A DNA stretch of 64,000 bases, taken from Gelidibacter maritimus. Lineage in GTDB: Bacteria; Bacteroidota; Bacteroidia; Flavobacteriales; Flavobacteriaceae. Position 1 is the stretch's first letter; the number at the start of each line of letters is the position of its first letter. Under the pieces are notes generated by a model that was given only the letters and a program-made list of their open reading frames with translations, was not told the origin of the DNA and searched no databases. Of this stretch, positions 18,359 through 26,599 are shown piece after piece. The stretch spans positions 1 through 64,000 of the forward strand of contig NZ_JACGLT010000015.1 in the NCBI RefSeq assembly GCF_014062315.1, read 5' to 3'. Both the position numbers and the translations under genes were made by a program.

Positions 18359-18487
18359 ATGAAGAATTTATCTAAAATAATCGATGCTTCAAATACTCAA
18401 GATGATGATTTGGAAACGACTAAAGCCCAATCTTCAGTCCCATTATCCCTGACGCCTTGCCCGAGCGTCAGGTTAATGTGGTATTAA
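18359..18487 (+). CDS. Possible 42-aa peptide, leader-like
   Basis: The ATG at 18359 opens a 42-codon frame: MKNLSKIIDAS, an acidic middle with QDDDLE, then SVPLSLTPCPS. An acidic leader followed by a Ser/Thr/Cys/Pro-rich tail is reminiscent of modified-peptide precursors, but no modifying enzyme is nearby. An 8-bp inverted repeat (CCTGACGC / GCGTCAGG, within 18449-18473) lies inside the frame and may mean the region is non-coding. Confidence 0.25.
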   Translation: MKNLSKIIDASNTQDDDLETTKAQSSVPLSLTPCPSVRLMWY

Positions 18488-18527
18488 TTTTTTTGATTTC
18501 GTTACCATATCCACAAGACATCAGATT

Positions 18528-18900
18528 ATGAGACATTCTCAAAAACCCGCCCCATTGATCAACGCTGGATTCGCGGCTGAGACCGCCTTTTTTTTTATGA
18601 TTTTCTTTTTGGTAGCTACTACAGTTTCTGATGACAAGGATATCCATAGAAAACTGTCTACCGAATATCCGTTGGGAACAGACTGCGCAGCAGAAATCAA
18701 CGAACACAATTTTGAGAATAGTAGACAAGCTCCCCAAACCCTATTATGAGTTAAGGAAAGTTTATGGTTACGCAGTTTTCGGAAAGTCTCCAGACAAACT
18801 CAAGGCTGCCGAAATTATTGAAACCAAAAAAAACCATCCCTTTATACTTTCAGAGGCCGATACAAAAAATGGAGAATCTCAAAGTCCTTTTGACCAATAT
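18528..18900 (+). pseudogene. exbD: Decayed ExbD (biopolymer transport) gene
   Basis: Two frames together reproduce a Flavobacteriia-type ExbD. The first (18528-18749) has PAPLINAG then FFFMIFFLVATTVSDDK, the single transmembrane helix, and HRKLSTEYP. Near 18710 the match moves to the +1 frame, with NTILRIV. The middle of the periplasmic domain is then missing, and the C-terminal part resumes with YYELRKVYG and PFILSEADTK. A frameshift plus an internal deletion make it non-functional. No exbB or tonB is adjacent, so this is a stray remnant. Working copies should exist elsewhere in the genome, since TonB-dependent transport is central in this phylum. Confidence 0.7.
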
Positions 18901-18944
18901 AAGCGGACAAATCTTCTAAATCGAGAACCTCGAGGTGACCAAAC

Positions 18945-19355
18945 TCACTGGTGGGAAAACTCTTCTTTTGGCAAACCAAAATCGATACACACTTTTCTTC
19001 TGCCCCAAGCTTTTGCTGCTTCAATATCTTCCCCCATATAAATATCAATATGATTGCGCCATCTACGGTGCATCTTATCCTTTACCAAATAGATGCCTTC
19101 AAAACCTTCTATAATTACAGGCGTGTTATGTTTGAGTCCTTTCCGCAGTAAGTCTCGGGACACGGCAATATATTTCCTTCCTGGTTTTAGGCTATCCCCA
19201 AAGGCGGTGATGTTTGGATTGCCGCTGGTTTGCCTAACTGTAGAATTATAAGCTGATGCCGTCACAACAACAGAATCCCAAATATATTCAGAGTCTTCAT
19301 TTTGTTCTTCAGCACAACTAAATACCATTAATAAAAGCAGAAAACGGATTCGCAT
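18945..19355 (-). CDS. 3D-domain lipoprotein, putative cell-wall-active protein
   Basis: From the ATG at 19355 this 136-residue product has a short lipoprotein signal ending LLMVFSCAEE. A 3D domain (named for its three aspartates), residues about 30-125, follows. Motifs visible are TASAYNS, ITAFGDSLKPGRKYIAVSRDLL, IEGFEGIYLVKDKMH and NHIDIYMG. The fold is related to MltA-type lytic transglycosylases. These small forms are of unknown activity in peptidoglycan metabolism. An upstream in-frame start at 19418 would add a non-signal tail and is rejected. It is divergent from the dipeptidase gene with about 65 bp between starts. Confidence 0.8.
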   Translation of the reverse strand: MRIRFLLLLMVFSCAEEQNEDSEYIWDSVVVTASAYNSTVRQTSGNPNITAFGDSLKPGRKYIAVSRDLLRKGLKHNTPVIIEGFEGIYLVKDKMHRRWRNHIDIYMGEDIEAAKAWGRRKVCIDFGLPKEEFSHQ

Positions 19356-19420
19356 AAAATAAATATACAACATAAATACAATTTTGTAACTTGTCGCTTT
19401 AAAAATTAACACAACCAAAC

Positions 19421-20734
19421 ATGAAAAACACTATTCTTTCCCTAAGTCTCATAACTCTTTTTATGAGCTGTAAAAACGAGAAAAAACAAATGTCAGAAAC
19501 AAATGCAACACAAGATTCCATTGCACTTATTGAACGTGCAAAGGCCATTCATGATCGGGTCATCACCCTTGATACGCACTGTGACATCAACGTCAATAAT
19601 TTTACGGATTCTATCAATTACACTCAAAATTTAAGTTCACAAATTACCTTACCAAAAATGGATGAAGGTGGATTGGATGTGGCTTGGTTTATTGTCTATA
19701 CAGGTCAAGACGATTTAACCGATGAAGGCTTTAAAAAAGCGTATGATAATGCAATGGGCAAGTATAATGCCATCCATAAATTGGTAGATGACATCGCGCC
19801 AGAACAAATTGAATTGGCATTGACTTCAGATGATGTACGTCGGATTGTAAAATCTGGCAAAAAAGTAGCTATGATCGGCATTGAAAATGGCTATCCAGTC
19901 GGAAAAGACATTTCCAATGTTGAGAAGTTCTATGATTTAGGCGGACGTTATATGTCTTTGGCCCATAATGGTCACAGTCAACTGAGTGACAGTAATACGG
20001 GAGAAGCAGATTCGATTTGGCTGCATAATGGCTTGAGCGATTTAGGTAAAAAAGTAATCAAGGAAATGAATCGTTTAGGAATGATGATAGATGTATCACA
20101 CCCAAGCAAAGAAGCGATGCGGGATATGATTGAATTGTCAGAAGCTCCAATAATCGCGTCCCATTCTTCCGCGAGAGCCTTGTGTGATCACAGTAGAAAT
20201 TTAGATGACGAACAATTGGAGTGGTTAAAAGAAAACGGTGGCGTAGCCCACGCAGTGGCATTTGCAGCTTACTTAAATACTGAAAAGGCTGAAAAACATG
20301 CAGCCTTCAAAAAAGAGGTGGCCCTAACGGTTATGGATTCTATGAATGTTGCTTACTTGGATTGGGATGCTCGTAGGGCTTTATCAGAAGAAGAACGTGA
20401 AGCTTATTATGAGGTGCTACAAAAAGTAAACCCTATAGTAGATGCGAAATTAAAAACCATGAAAAATGTTCCAGACGCAGTCGATGTCTCTGATTTTGTA
20501 GATCATATTGATTATATGGTGAATAAAATCGGGATTGAACATGTTGGTATCAGTAGCGATTTTGATGGCGGTGGCGGTATTGAAGGTTGGAATGATGCAT
20601 CAGAAACCTTTAATGTTACTTTGGAGCTTGTAAAACGTGGTTACACTGAAGAGGAGATTGGCTTGTTATGGAGCGGAAATTTATTACGCGTGTTGGACGA
20701 AGTTCAGGCAGTGGCAAAAAAGATACAGAGTTAA
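19421..20734 (+). CDS. Membrane dipeptidase (M19) lipoprotein
   Basis: This 437-residue zinc dipeptidase carries a lipoprotein signal with Cys17 in LFMSC. Zinc-ligand motifs are His53 and Asp55 in DTHCDIN, Glu155 in GIENG, and the His of MIDVSHPS and ASHSSARAL. The C-terminal ISSDFDGGGG carries a further conserved Asp. The family cleaves dipeptides, including some with D-residues. An exported lipid-anchored form fits scavenging of cell-wall or dietary peptides. A strong hairpin terminator follows 20 bp after the stop. Confidence 0.95.
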   Translation: MKNTILSLSLITLFMSCKNEKKQMSETNATQDSIALIERAKAIHDRVITLDTHCDINVNNFTDSINYTQNLSSQITLPKMDEGGLDVAWFIVYTGQDDLTDEGFKKAYDNAMGKYNAIHKLVDDIAPEQIELALTSDDVRRIVKSGKKVAMIGIENGYPVGKDISNVEKFYDLGGRYMSLAHNGHSQLSDSNTGEADSIWLHNGLSDLGKKVIKEMNRLGMMIDVSHPSKEAMRDMIELSEAPIIASHSSARALCDHSRNLDDEQLEWLKENGGVAHAVAFAAYLNTEKAEKHAAFKKEVALTVMDSMNVAYLDWDARRALSEEEREAYYEVLQKVNPIVDAKLKTMKNVPDAVDVSDFVDHIDYMVNKIGIEHVGISSDFDGGGGIEGWNDASETFNVTLELVKRGYTEEEIGLLWSGNLLRVLDEVQAVAKKIQS

Positions 20735-20753
20735 AAACATAGCATTTCAATAG

Positions 20754-20780
20754 AAAAAGTCCGCTTCTGACGGACTTTTT
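20754..20780. terminator. Bidirectional rho-independent terminator
   Basis: AAAAAGTCCG (20754-20763) and CGGACTTTTT (20771-20780) pair perfectly around a 7-nt loop, with A/T tracts on both sides. It separates the converging dipeptidase and DUF2007 genes. Confidence 0.9.
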
Positions 20781-20795
20781 GCTTTATAAATAATA

Positions 20796-20999
20796 TTACT
20801 TCTTTGTTCTTTCTATTAGCAGAAGCGCCTTCTCAGAGTCTGCTTCGGAAACAAACAGTTGGATTTCGCCAAAAATTCCCGCATAAGATGAATCCATTTT
20901 ATTCACCTCCTGATACGCTATATTTTCGTTTTCCAATATGTTTTTAATTTCCATGGCCCTTACTTGAGAGGTGCCTGAATATATTTTGATGTCGCTCAT
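20796..20999 (-). CDS. DUF2007 domain protein
   Basis: This 67-residue protein fits the DUF2007 'putative signal transducing protein' family. It has a ferredoxin-like pattern with YSGTSQVRAMEIKNILENENI, then QLFVSEADSEKALLLI. It has no signal peptide or metal site. Function is unknown. Its stop is 16 bp from the shared terminator, and it appears monocistronic. Confidence 0.85.
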   Translation of the reverse strand: MSDIKIYSGTSQVRAMEIKNILENENIAYQEVNKMDSSYAGIFGEIQLFVSEADSEKALLLIERTKK

Positions 21000-21070
21000 A
21001 ATCTCTTGTTTTTAAAATTGACGTTATCTATGTAAGTTAATCAAAAAAAATAATATTAAGCAGATAAAAC

Positions 21071-21113
21071 GCTCTCAAACCAATGTTTATTTAATCCATA
21101 ACCATTTGAGAGC
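21071..21113 (-). terminator. Candidate terminator after the E1 fusion gene
   Basis: GCTCTCAAA (21071-21079) and TTTGAGAGC (21105-21113) pair perfectly around a 25-nt loop. On the minus strand the stem is followed by GTTTTATC. It is about 100 bp past the E1 stop. Confidence 0.45.
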
Positions 21114-21211
21114 AAAACTGATGCTGGGAATCAATAATTGCATGCCTTTTAGGCAATTCTTACCAAAAATAGTTTGTGGCTGAACTGATAATCCTATAAA
21201 CAGATAAAAAG

Positions 21212-23212
21212 TTAATAGGCCAACAGCTTTTTTAAAGCGCTTTCAAACTTCCCTTTTGCCAGATATTGATCTTCCAATTGATTGATAAACGGAATAGGTG
21301 TTTCCATACTTGCTACGCGTTTAACGGGTGCATCCAAATATTCAAAGCAATTTTCCATAATTAAAGCACTCAGGTCACTTGCAATTCCGCCAAACATAGA
21401 ATCTTCCTGCAGAATGATGGCGCGTCCGGTTTTCTTAACTGATTTGTATATGGCATCGGTATCTAAAGGTTGTAAGGTCCTCAAATCGATGAGATCAGCA
21501 GAAACATCTACATTGTTTGCTAAAGTGTTTAAAGCCCAATGCACACCAGCACCGTAAGAAATGATTGTAATGTCATCCCCTTCTTTTAAGAGCGATGCTT
21601 TTCCGAAAGGAATTGTAAAGTAATCTGTTGGAACATCCTGTCTTATACTTCTGTACAGCGCTTTATGTTCAAAATACATCACCGGGTTCGGATCGTTGAT
21701 GGCGGTTGCCAGGAGCCCTTTGGCGTCATAAGGAAATGCGGGATACACCACTTTCAATCCTGGTGTTTTAGTAAACCAAGCTTCGTTGGTCTGCGAATGA
21801 AAAGGTCCAGCAGCAACACCAGCACCACATGGCATCCTGATCACTACATCTGCATTTTCATTCCAACGGTAATGCGATTTAGCCAAATAATTAACAATCG
21901 GGTTGAATCCAGAACTGACAAAATCAGCAAATTGCATCTCCATTACAGCTTTCATGCCAGCAATAGAGAGGCCCATAGCGGTTTCAACAATGGCCGATTC
22001 GCATATTGGCGTATTGCGCACACGTTCGCGACCAAACGCTTCCACAAAACCTTCGGTGATTTTAAAAACGCCACCGTATTCAGCAATATCCTGGCCCATA
22101 ATCACAAGATCAGCATGGCGCTGCATACTCTGTTTTAAACCTTGAGACACGGCATCTATAAAGCGTATGTTTTCTGAACCTGACTTAGGGTCAATTTGCT
22201 CATAATTAAATGGTTTGTATACGTCATTTAATTCAACACTTTCATTAGGAGTTATGTTGTCCTCAGCGCCTGCCACTTGTAATGCCTCGTCGATTTCAGC
22301 TTTAATTGTCTGATGCAATTCTTCATCTTGGGCGGTTGTAAGAATTCCTAAGTTGAGCAGATAATTTCGGTAGTTATTGATAGGATCTTTAATTTCCCAT
22401 TCGGCCAAGAGTTCATTAGGCACATATTTCGTTCCACTGGCTTCCTCGTGACCACGCATTCTAAATGTCTTAAACTCAATGAGTATAGGACGTGGTCGTT
22501 TGCGTATGCTTTCAGCAAGCTTCAATACCTTACTGTACACTTCAAGAATGTTATTGCCATCAAACACAAAGGAATCAATGCCGTACCCCTTGCCTCTATC
22601 GGCTAAATCCTTGCAATGGTATTGCTCTGAAGTTGGTGTTGATAGGCCATAGCCGTTATTTTCAATACAAAAAATAACCGGCAATTGCCAAACGGCTGCT
22701 ACATTTAAGGCTTCATGGAAATCGCCTTCGCTCGTTCCTCCTTCTCCTGTAAAAACAGCCGTAACCTGTCCTTTGTTTTGCAATTTGCTGGCTAATGCAA
22801 TGCCGTCAGCAACGCCCAATTGAGGCCCCAAATGTGAAATCATTCCAACAATATGATAATCTTGTGTTCCAAAATGGAACGATCTATCACGCCCTTTGGT
22901 AAAACCGTTGGCTTTGCCTTGCCATTGACTGAACAGGCGGTGTAATGGGATATTACGCGTAGTAAACACCCCTAAATTGCGATGCATTGGCAGGATGTAT
23001 TCATTGGTTTGCAACGCCATGGTCACGCCTACAGCAATAGCCTCTTGTCCAATGCCGGAAAACCATTTGGAAACTTTGCCTTGGCGTATCAGAATGAGCA
23101 TCTTTTCTTCAATTAATCTTGGCTTCAACATGTTCTTATAGAGCTGAATAAGAATTCTATCATCAAGATTTTTCTTGTCAAAATTTATATGGCTCTTGGC
23201 AGATGTCAACAT
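21212..23212 (-). CDS. Branched-chain-type 2-oxoacid dehydrogenase E1, fused alpha and beta subunits
   Basis: This 666-residue thiamine-diphosphate enzyme decarboxylates 2-oxo acids and passes the acyl group to a lipoylated E2. Residues about 15-320 are the alpha subunit, with the ThDP/Mg motif GEGGTSEGDFHEALN and ENNGYG. Residues about 350-666 are the beta subunit, starting near NIRFIDAVSQGL and including AEYGGVFKIT and the conserved CGAGVAAGPFHSQ. Fusion of the subunits is common in Bacteroidota. The type is most like branched-chain oxoacid E1, so it would feed branched-chain acyl-CoA for iso-fatty acids. E2 and E3 are not in the window. Confidence 0.9.
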   Translation of the reverse strand: MLTSAKSHINFDKKNLDDRILIQLYKNMLKPRLIEEKMLILIRQGKVSKWFSGIGQEAIAVGVTMALQTNEYILPMHRNLGVFTTRNIPLHRLFSQWQGKANGFTKGRDRSFHFGTQDYHIVGMISHLGPQLGVADGIALASKLQNKGQVTAVFTGEGGTSEGDFHEALNVAAVWQLPVIFCIENNGYGLSTPTSEQYHCKDLADRGKGYGIDSFVFDGNNILEVYSKVLKLAESIRKRPRPILIEFKTFRMRGHEEASGTKYVPNELLAEWEIKDPINNYRNYLLNLGILTTAQDEELHQTIKAEIDEALQVAGAEDNITPNESVELNDVYKPFNYEQIDPKSGSENIRFIDAVSQGLKQSMQRHADLVIMGQDIAEYGGVFKITEGFVEAFGRERVRNTPICESAIVETAMGLSIAGMKAVMEMQFADFVSSGFNPIVNYLAKSHYRWNENADVVIRMPCGAGVAAGPFHSQTNEAWFTKTPGLKVVYPAFPYDAKGLLATAINDPNPVMYFEHKALYRSIRQDVPTDYFTIPFGKASLLKEGDDITIISYGAGVHWALNTLANNVDVSADLIDLRTLQPLDTDAIYKSVKKTGRAIILQEDSMFGGIASDLSALIMENCFEYLDAPVKRVASMETPIPFINQLEDQYLAKGKFESALKKLLAY

Positions 23213-23232
23213 AAGGTTAAGGATTTAAAGAT

Positions 23233-23240
23233 CAAATGTA
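23233..23240 (-). promoter_or_regulatory. -7 box of the E1 gene promoter
   Basis: The minus strand reads TACATTTG here, an exact TAnnTTTG match about 20 bp upstream of the E1 start. No good -33 TTG is seen at the right distance. Confidence 0.35.
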
Positions 23241-23317
23241 AATAAAAATCGAGAGATTGGCTCTAAACCTATATTCTTTTAGCGTAATAAAGCAGCTACA
23301 TTTCACAGTATTTTCGT

Positions 23318-23325
23318 TACTTTTG
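23318..23325 (+). promoter_or_regulatory. -7 box of the dioxygenase gene promoter
   Basis: TACTTTTG matches TAnnTTTG and lies 36 bp before the ATG at 23362. A -33 element is not evident. Confidence 0.4.
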
Positions 23326-23361
23326 TAATAAGGACAGTTTAATCTAATACCCTATATAGAT

Positions 23362-24312
23362 ATGAATGTGATACCAAGTGTGAATCTTCAGGATTTTGTT
23401 TCTGGCGATCCGGTTAGAAAGCAGAAATTTATTGATGACCTAGGCAAGGCTTATGAAGACATAGGCTTCGTTGCACTTAAAGGCCATTTTTTAGATGACC
23501 AATTAGTTGATGATCTTTATGGCGAAGTAAAAAATTTCTTTTCGTTGCCTTTGGAAACCAAGCAGAAATATGAAATCCCTGGAATTGCAGGTCAACGGGG
23601 CTATGTTTCTTTCGGGAAAGAGAGTGCCAAGGGTCAAAAACAGGCCGATTTAAAGGAGTTTTGGCATTTTGGACAATATGTAGAAGACGATCCTGTCCGT
23701 GCCAAGGAATATCCTCAAAACGTAACGGTTACAGAATTACCAAGATTTAATGAGGTAGGCAAAGAGGCCTATGCAATGCTGGAAAGAACAGCAAAATACG
23801 TGCTTCGCGCTTTGGCACTTCATTTAGGGTTGGAAGAAACCTATTTTGATAATTACATTCATAATGGCAATTCTATTTTACGGCCTATCCATTATCCGCC
23901 CATCCTTGAGGCACCTAAAGACGCGGTGCGAGCGGCAGCGCATGGCGACATTAATTTAATTACGTTATTAATGGGGGCTCAGGGTCGTGGTCTGCAGGTA
24001 CAAAATCATAAAGGCGAATGGATTGATGCCATTGCCCAACCTGATGAATTGATGATCAATGTTGGCGACATGCTCTCACGTCACACCAATAACAAATTAA
24101 AATCAACCATTCATCGTGTCGTTAATCCGCCAAAAGAACTATGGGGAACCTCACGATATTCCATTCCATTTTTTATGCATCCCATCAGTGAAATGAAATT
24201 GGATGTTTTGGAAAGCTGTATTGATGAAAACCACCCTAAGCAATTTGAAGATATTACAGCTGGCGAATTTCTAAACGAGCGTTTAGTAGAATTAGGATTG
24301 ATAAAAAAATAG
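23362..24312 (+). CDS. Fe(II)/2-oxoglutarate-dependent dioxygenase, isopenicillin-N-synthase family
   Basis: This 316-residue protein has the DIOX_N region at about 5-120 and the double-stranded beta-helix after 170. The iron ligands are His194 and Asp196 in HGD and His251 in TIHRV. Arg265 and Ser267 in SRYS are placed to bind the co-substrate carboxylate. The family oxidises small molecules (plant gibberellins, flavonoids, ethylene precursor, beta-lactams). The bacterial members of this type have no known substrate. It has its own promoter box and is followed by a repeat-derived spacer and a three-gene overlapping run. Confidence 0.9.
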   Translation: MNVIPSVNLQDFVSGDPVRKQKFIDDLGKAYEDIGFVALKGHFLDDQLVDDLYGEVKNFFSLPLETKQKYEIPGIAGQRGYVSFGKESAKGQKQADLKEFWHFGQYVEDDPVRAKEYPQNVTVTELPRFNEVGKEAYAMLERTAKYVLRALALHLGLEETYFDNYIHNGNSILRPIHYPPILEAPKDAVRAAAHGDINLITLLMGAQGRGLQVQNHKGEWIDAIAQPDELMINVGDMLSRHTNNKLKSTIHRVVNPPKELWGTSRYSIPFFMHPISEMKLDVLESCIDENHPKQFEDITAGEFLNERLVELGLIKK

Positions 24313-24383
24313 TTGGCAGTTGGCAGTTTTCAATGGGCAGTGATGCAACTGAAAACTGAGACTGATAACTGAAGACTAAAAAC
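24310..24383. repeat. Dispersed CAGTT/AACTG repeat with inverted arms
   Basis: The spacer contains AGTTGGCAGTTGGCAGTTTTC followed by AACTGAAAACTGAGACTGATAACTG-like repeats. CAGTTTTCA (24324-24332) pairs with TGAAAACTG (24350-24358). Short copies of this kind are scattered through many Flavobacteriaceae genomes. It fills the whole space between the dioxygenase stop and the eIF1-like start. Confidence 0.65.
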
Positions 24384-24707
24384 ATGGATTTACAAGACCA
24401 ACTTAAAAAGTTGTTCCCGGAACACACCCCAGAAGAAACTCCTAAAGTTGAACCCTCAAATGTTTGGTTGCAGGATGATCCTATAATTTGTAAATACGAA
24501 AAACGAAAAGGTAAGCCTACGACTATAATAGAAGGTTATAATGGAGCTACCGAAGACTTTAAGATATTGGCAAAAGAACTCAAGACAAAGTTGAGTGTAG
24601 GCGGAAGTTTTAAAGACGATAAAATCATTATTCAGGGTGATTATAGAGATAAAATTATGGAAATCTTAAAAGAAAAAGGATTTACTGTAAAACGTGTAGG
24701 AGGCTAA
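24384..24707 (+). CDS. eIF1/SUI1-like translation factor (YciH type)
   Basis: The 107-residue protein has an unstructured N-terminal part to about residue 35 and a SUI1 domain after it. Family features are the basic KRKGKPTTIIEGY strand, LAKELKTKLSVGGSFKD, and IIIQGDYRDKIMEIL. Bacterial members are thought to influence start-codon fidelity and are not essential. The stop overlaps the start of the next gene by one base (TAATG), indicating translational coupling. Confidence 0.9.
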   Translation: MDLQDQLKKLFPEHTPEETPKVEPSNVWLQDDPIICKYEKRKGKPTTIIEGYNGATEDFKILAKELKTKLSVGGSFKDDKIIIQGDYRDKIMEILKEKGFTVKRVGG

Positions 24708-25636
24708 TGGGATTCGGAGTTTTACATATAACCAACGGCAATGCGCTGACCGATTATTTAAACGAGCTGAAAATTGAAGGTGACTTTCTAACCTGGCAGG
24801 AAATGCTCTGTGAAGGTCCAACTACAGAAGAGATTGAAACTGACGCATTTTTCAATCTCCGAAAGGATTTTCTATTGGAGTTCTACGATATTGAAATTGC
24901 CGAGGCTGAACTATTTAGTGAACTCGACGTTTTAAACCATACCGATCAGTTTGCGGAAATCGTGTTATGGTTTGAGTACGATTTATTCTGTCATATCAAT
25001 TTAATGGCCATTATCAACCTCCTGAAGCAAAAAAAGATTGAGGTTCCACTTTACTTGGTATGCAGCGGACGCATAAAAGGTGAAAAAGACCTTAAGGCAT
25101 TGGTAGAATTAAAACCTGAACAACTTCAAAGGGAATATAAAAACAAAATTAAACTATCTGGTGAAGATATTGAATTGATGAGTTCTTTATGGCGTATTTA
25201 TTGCGGTCATGATCATAATCTATTTAAACCCTTTATTGTTCAAAAATCGTCGTTTCCGTATTTAAGCAGTTGTTTAAAAGCGCATTTAGAGCGGTTTCCA
25301 GATTCCAAAACAGGGCTATCTACCTTAGAAATGCATACACTCCATATGATATCTGATCATACCATAACCTCAAAACGCCATCTATTGGGCTATATTTTGA
25401 ATTTTCAAGGGTATTATGGTTTTGGGGACATCCAGATTGAAAGAATGATCAACAGACTGAGTATTTTTTACACTGAAGAAGAAAACCGAGTTGTTCTCAA
25501 TCGGAAAGGACATGACGCATTGTTGGAAAATCGTGATTTTTCTAAGGACATGGCTTCCAAGATGATTTACGGAGGTGTCAAAAAAATGGATTTTCAGTTC
25601 AGTAAAATTGAAAATAAACTTGTAAAATCGACCTAA
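24707..25636 (+). CDS. DUF1835 domain protein
   Basis: This 309-residue protein begins with the DUF1835 signature LHITNGNALTDYL (6-18), followed by WQEMLCEGP near residue 30. A C-terminal helical part holds the LWRIYCGHDH region and resembles DUF3658. It has no signal peptide, so it is probably cytosolic. Function is unknown. It overlaps its neighbours by one base at both ends, so it belongs to a tightly coupled operon with the eIF1-like factor and the nucleoside phosphorylase. Confidence 0.8.
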   Translation: MGFGVLHITNGNALTDYLNELKIEGDFLTWQEMLCEGPTTEEIETDAFFNLRKDFLLEFYDIEIAEAELFSELDVLNHTDQFAEIVLWFEYDLFCHINLMAIINLLKQKKIEVPLYLVCSGRIKGEKDLKALVELKPEQLQREYKNKIKLSGEDIELMSSLWRIYCGHDHNLFKPFIVQKSSFPYLSSCLKAHLERFPDSKTGLSTLEMHTLHMISDHTITSKRHLLGYILNFQGYYGFGDIQIERMINRLSIFYTEEENRVVLNRKGHDALLENRDFSKDMASKMIYGGVKKMDFQFSKIENKLVKST

Positions 25637-26505
25637 TGGCCATAAAAGCATCAGAACTTATACTCAATCCGGATGGCAGTGTCTATCATCTTAATCTAAG
25701 ACCAGAACATCTGGCCACGACAATCATTACTGTTGGCGACCCAGATCGCGTTGATCGGGTTACAAAATACTTTGATACTATTGAATTTGAAACAAGAAAA
25801 AGAGAGTTTCATACACAAACCGGAACCTACAAAGGCAAACGGATTACAGTGATTTCAACAGGCATTGGTACGGACAATATTGATATTGTCATCAATGAGC
25901 TGGACGCCTTGGTCAACATCGACTTAGAAAAACGTGACGTCAAAGACCAACTCACCGCATTGGAAATTATTAGAATAGGAACTTCGGGTTCCATCCAAAA
26001 GGATATCCCTTTAAACTCTTTTTTAATAAGTGATTACGCCGCTGGTTTTGATAGTTTGTTGCATTTTTATGACAGTGAACACGTCCAACATCATAAAATT
26101 TCAGATGCCTTAGTCAATCATACCAATTGGAGTACTCTAAAATCAAGACCCTATATTGTAAGATGCAACGAAGCTTTGTTGAGTAAATTCAGTTCCGAAA
26201 AAACGGTACGCGGTTTTACAGCTACCAATGTTGGGTTTTATGGCCCTCAGGGTCGGGTTTTGAGACTTTCTTTGCAGGATGGCCAACTGAATGATAAATT
26301 GTCAAGTTTTAATTATAACGATATGGCCATAACCAATTTAGAAATGGAAACTGCCGGGATTTATGGTTTGTCCGCACTATTAGGTCACAAAGCTTTGTCG
26401 ATGAATGCCATCATTGCCAATAGAGCAACTGGCGAATTTAGTAAAGATCCAAAAAATCTCGTTGATGATTTAATAAGATATACATTGGGCAAAATTGTGG
26501 AATAG
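25636..26505 (+). CDS. Nucleoside phosphorylase (uridine phosphorylase-like)
   Basis: This 289-residue enzyme cleaves a nucleoside with phosphate to base and ribose-1-phosphate. The phosphate-binding segment is TVGDPDRVDRV (near residue 32). The family motif VISTGIGTDNIDIVINEL is near 70, with IIRIGTSGSIQ near 113 and the ribose-binding NLEMETAGIYGLS near 234. A longer gap than in classic Udp lies between these parts. Base specificity cannot be read reliably. It is the last gene of the overlapping trio. Confidence 0.9.
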   Translation: MAIKASELILNPDGSVYHLNLRPEHLATTIITVGDPDRVDRVTKYFDTIEFETRKREFHTQTGTYKGKRITVISTGIGTDNIDIVINELDALVNIDLEKRDVKDQLTALEIIRIGTSGSIQKDIPLNSFLISDYAAGFDSLLHFYDSEHVQHHKISDALVNHTNWSTLKSRPYIVRCNEALLSKFSSEKTVRGFTATNVGFYGPQGRVLRLSLQDGQLNDKLSSFNYNDMAITNLEMETAGIYGLSALLGHKALSMNAIIANRATGEFSKDPKNLVDDLIRYTLGKIVE

Positions 26506-26599
26506 CTTAAAGACCCGAATACTCTAATTATAAATTTACATTAAATAACTTCCGTTAAGGAAGACATTCACATTGCTGGATAAATTAATACACTTTTAA

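Noticed and set aside
18631-19041. 136-codon plus-strand frame
   Set aside because: Its first part is the C-terminal exbD remnant and its end is only antisense to the 3D-domain gene.
21665-22138. 157-codon frame antisense to the E1 fusion
   Set aside because: A shadow frame inside a conserved gene without protein-like features.
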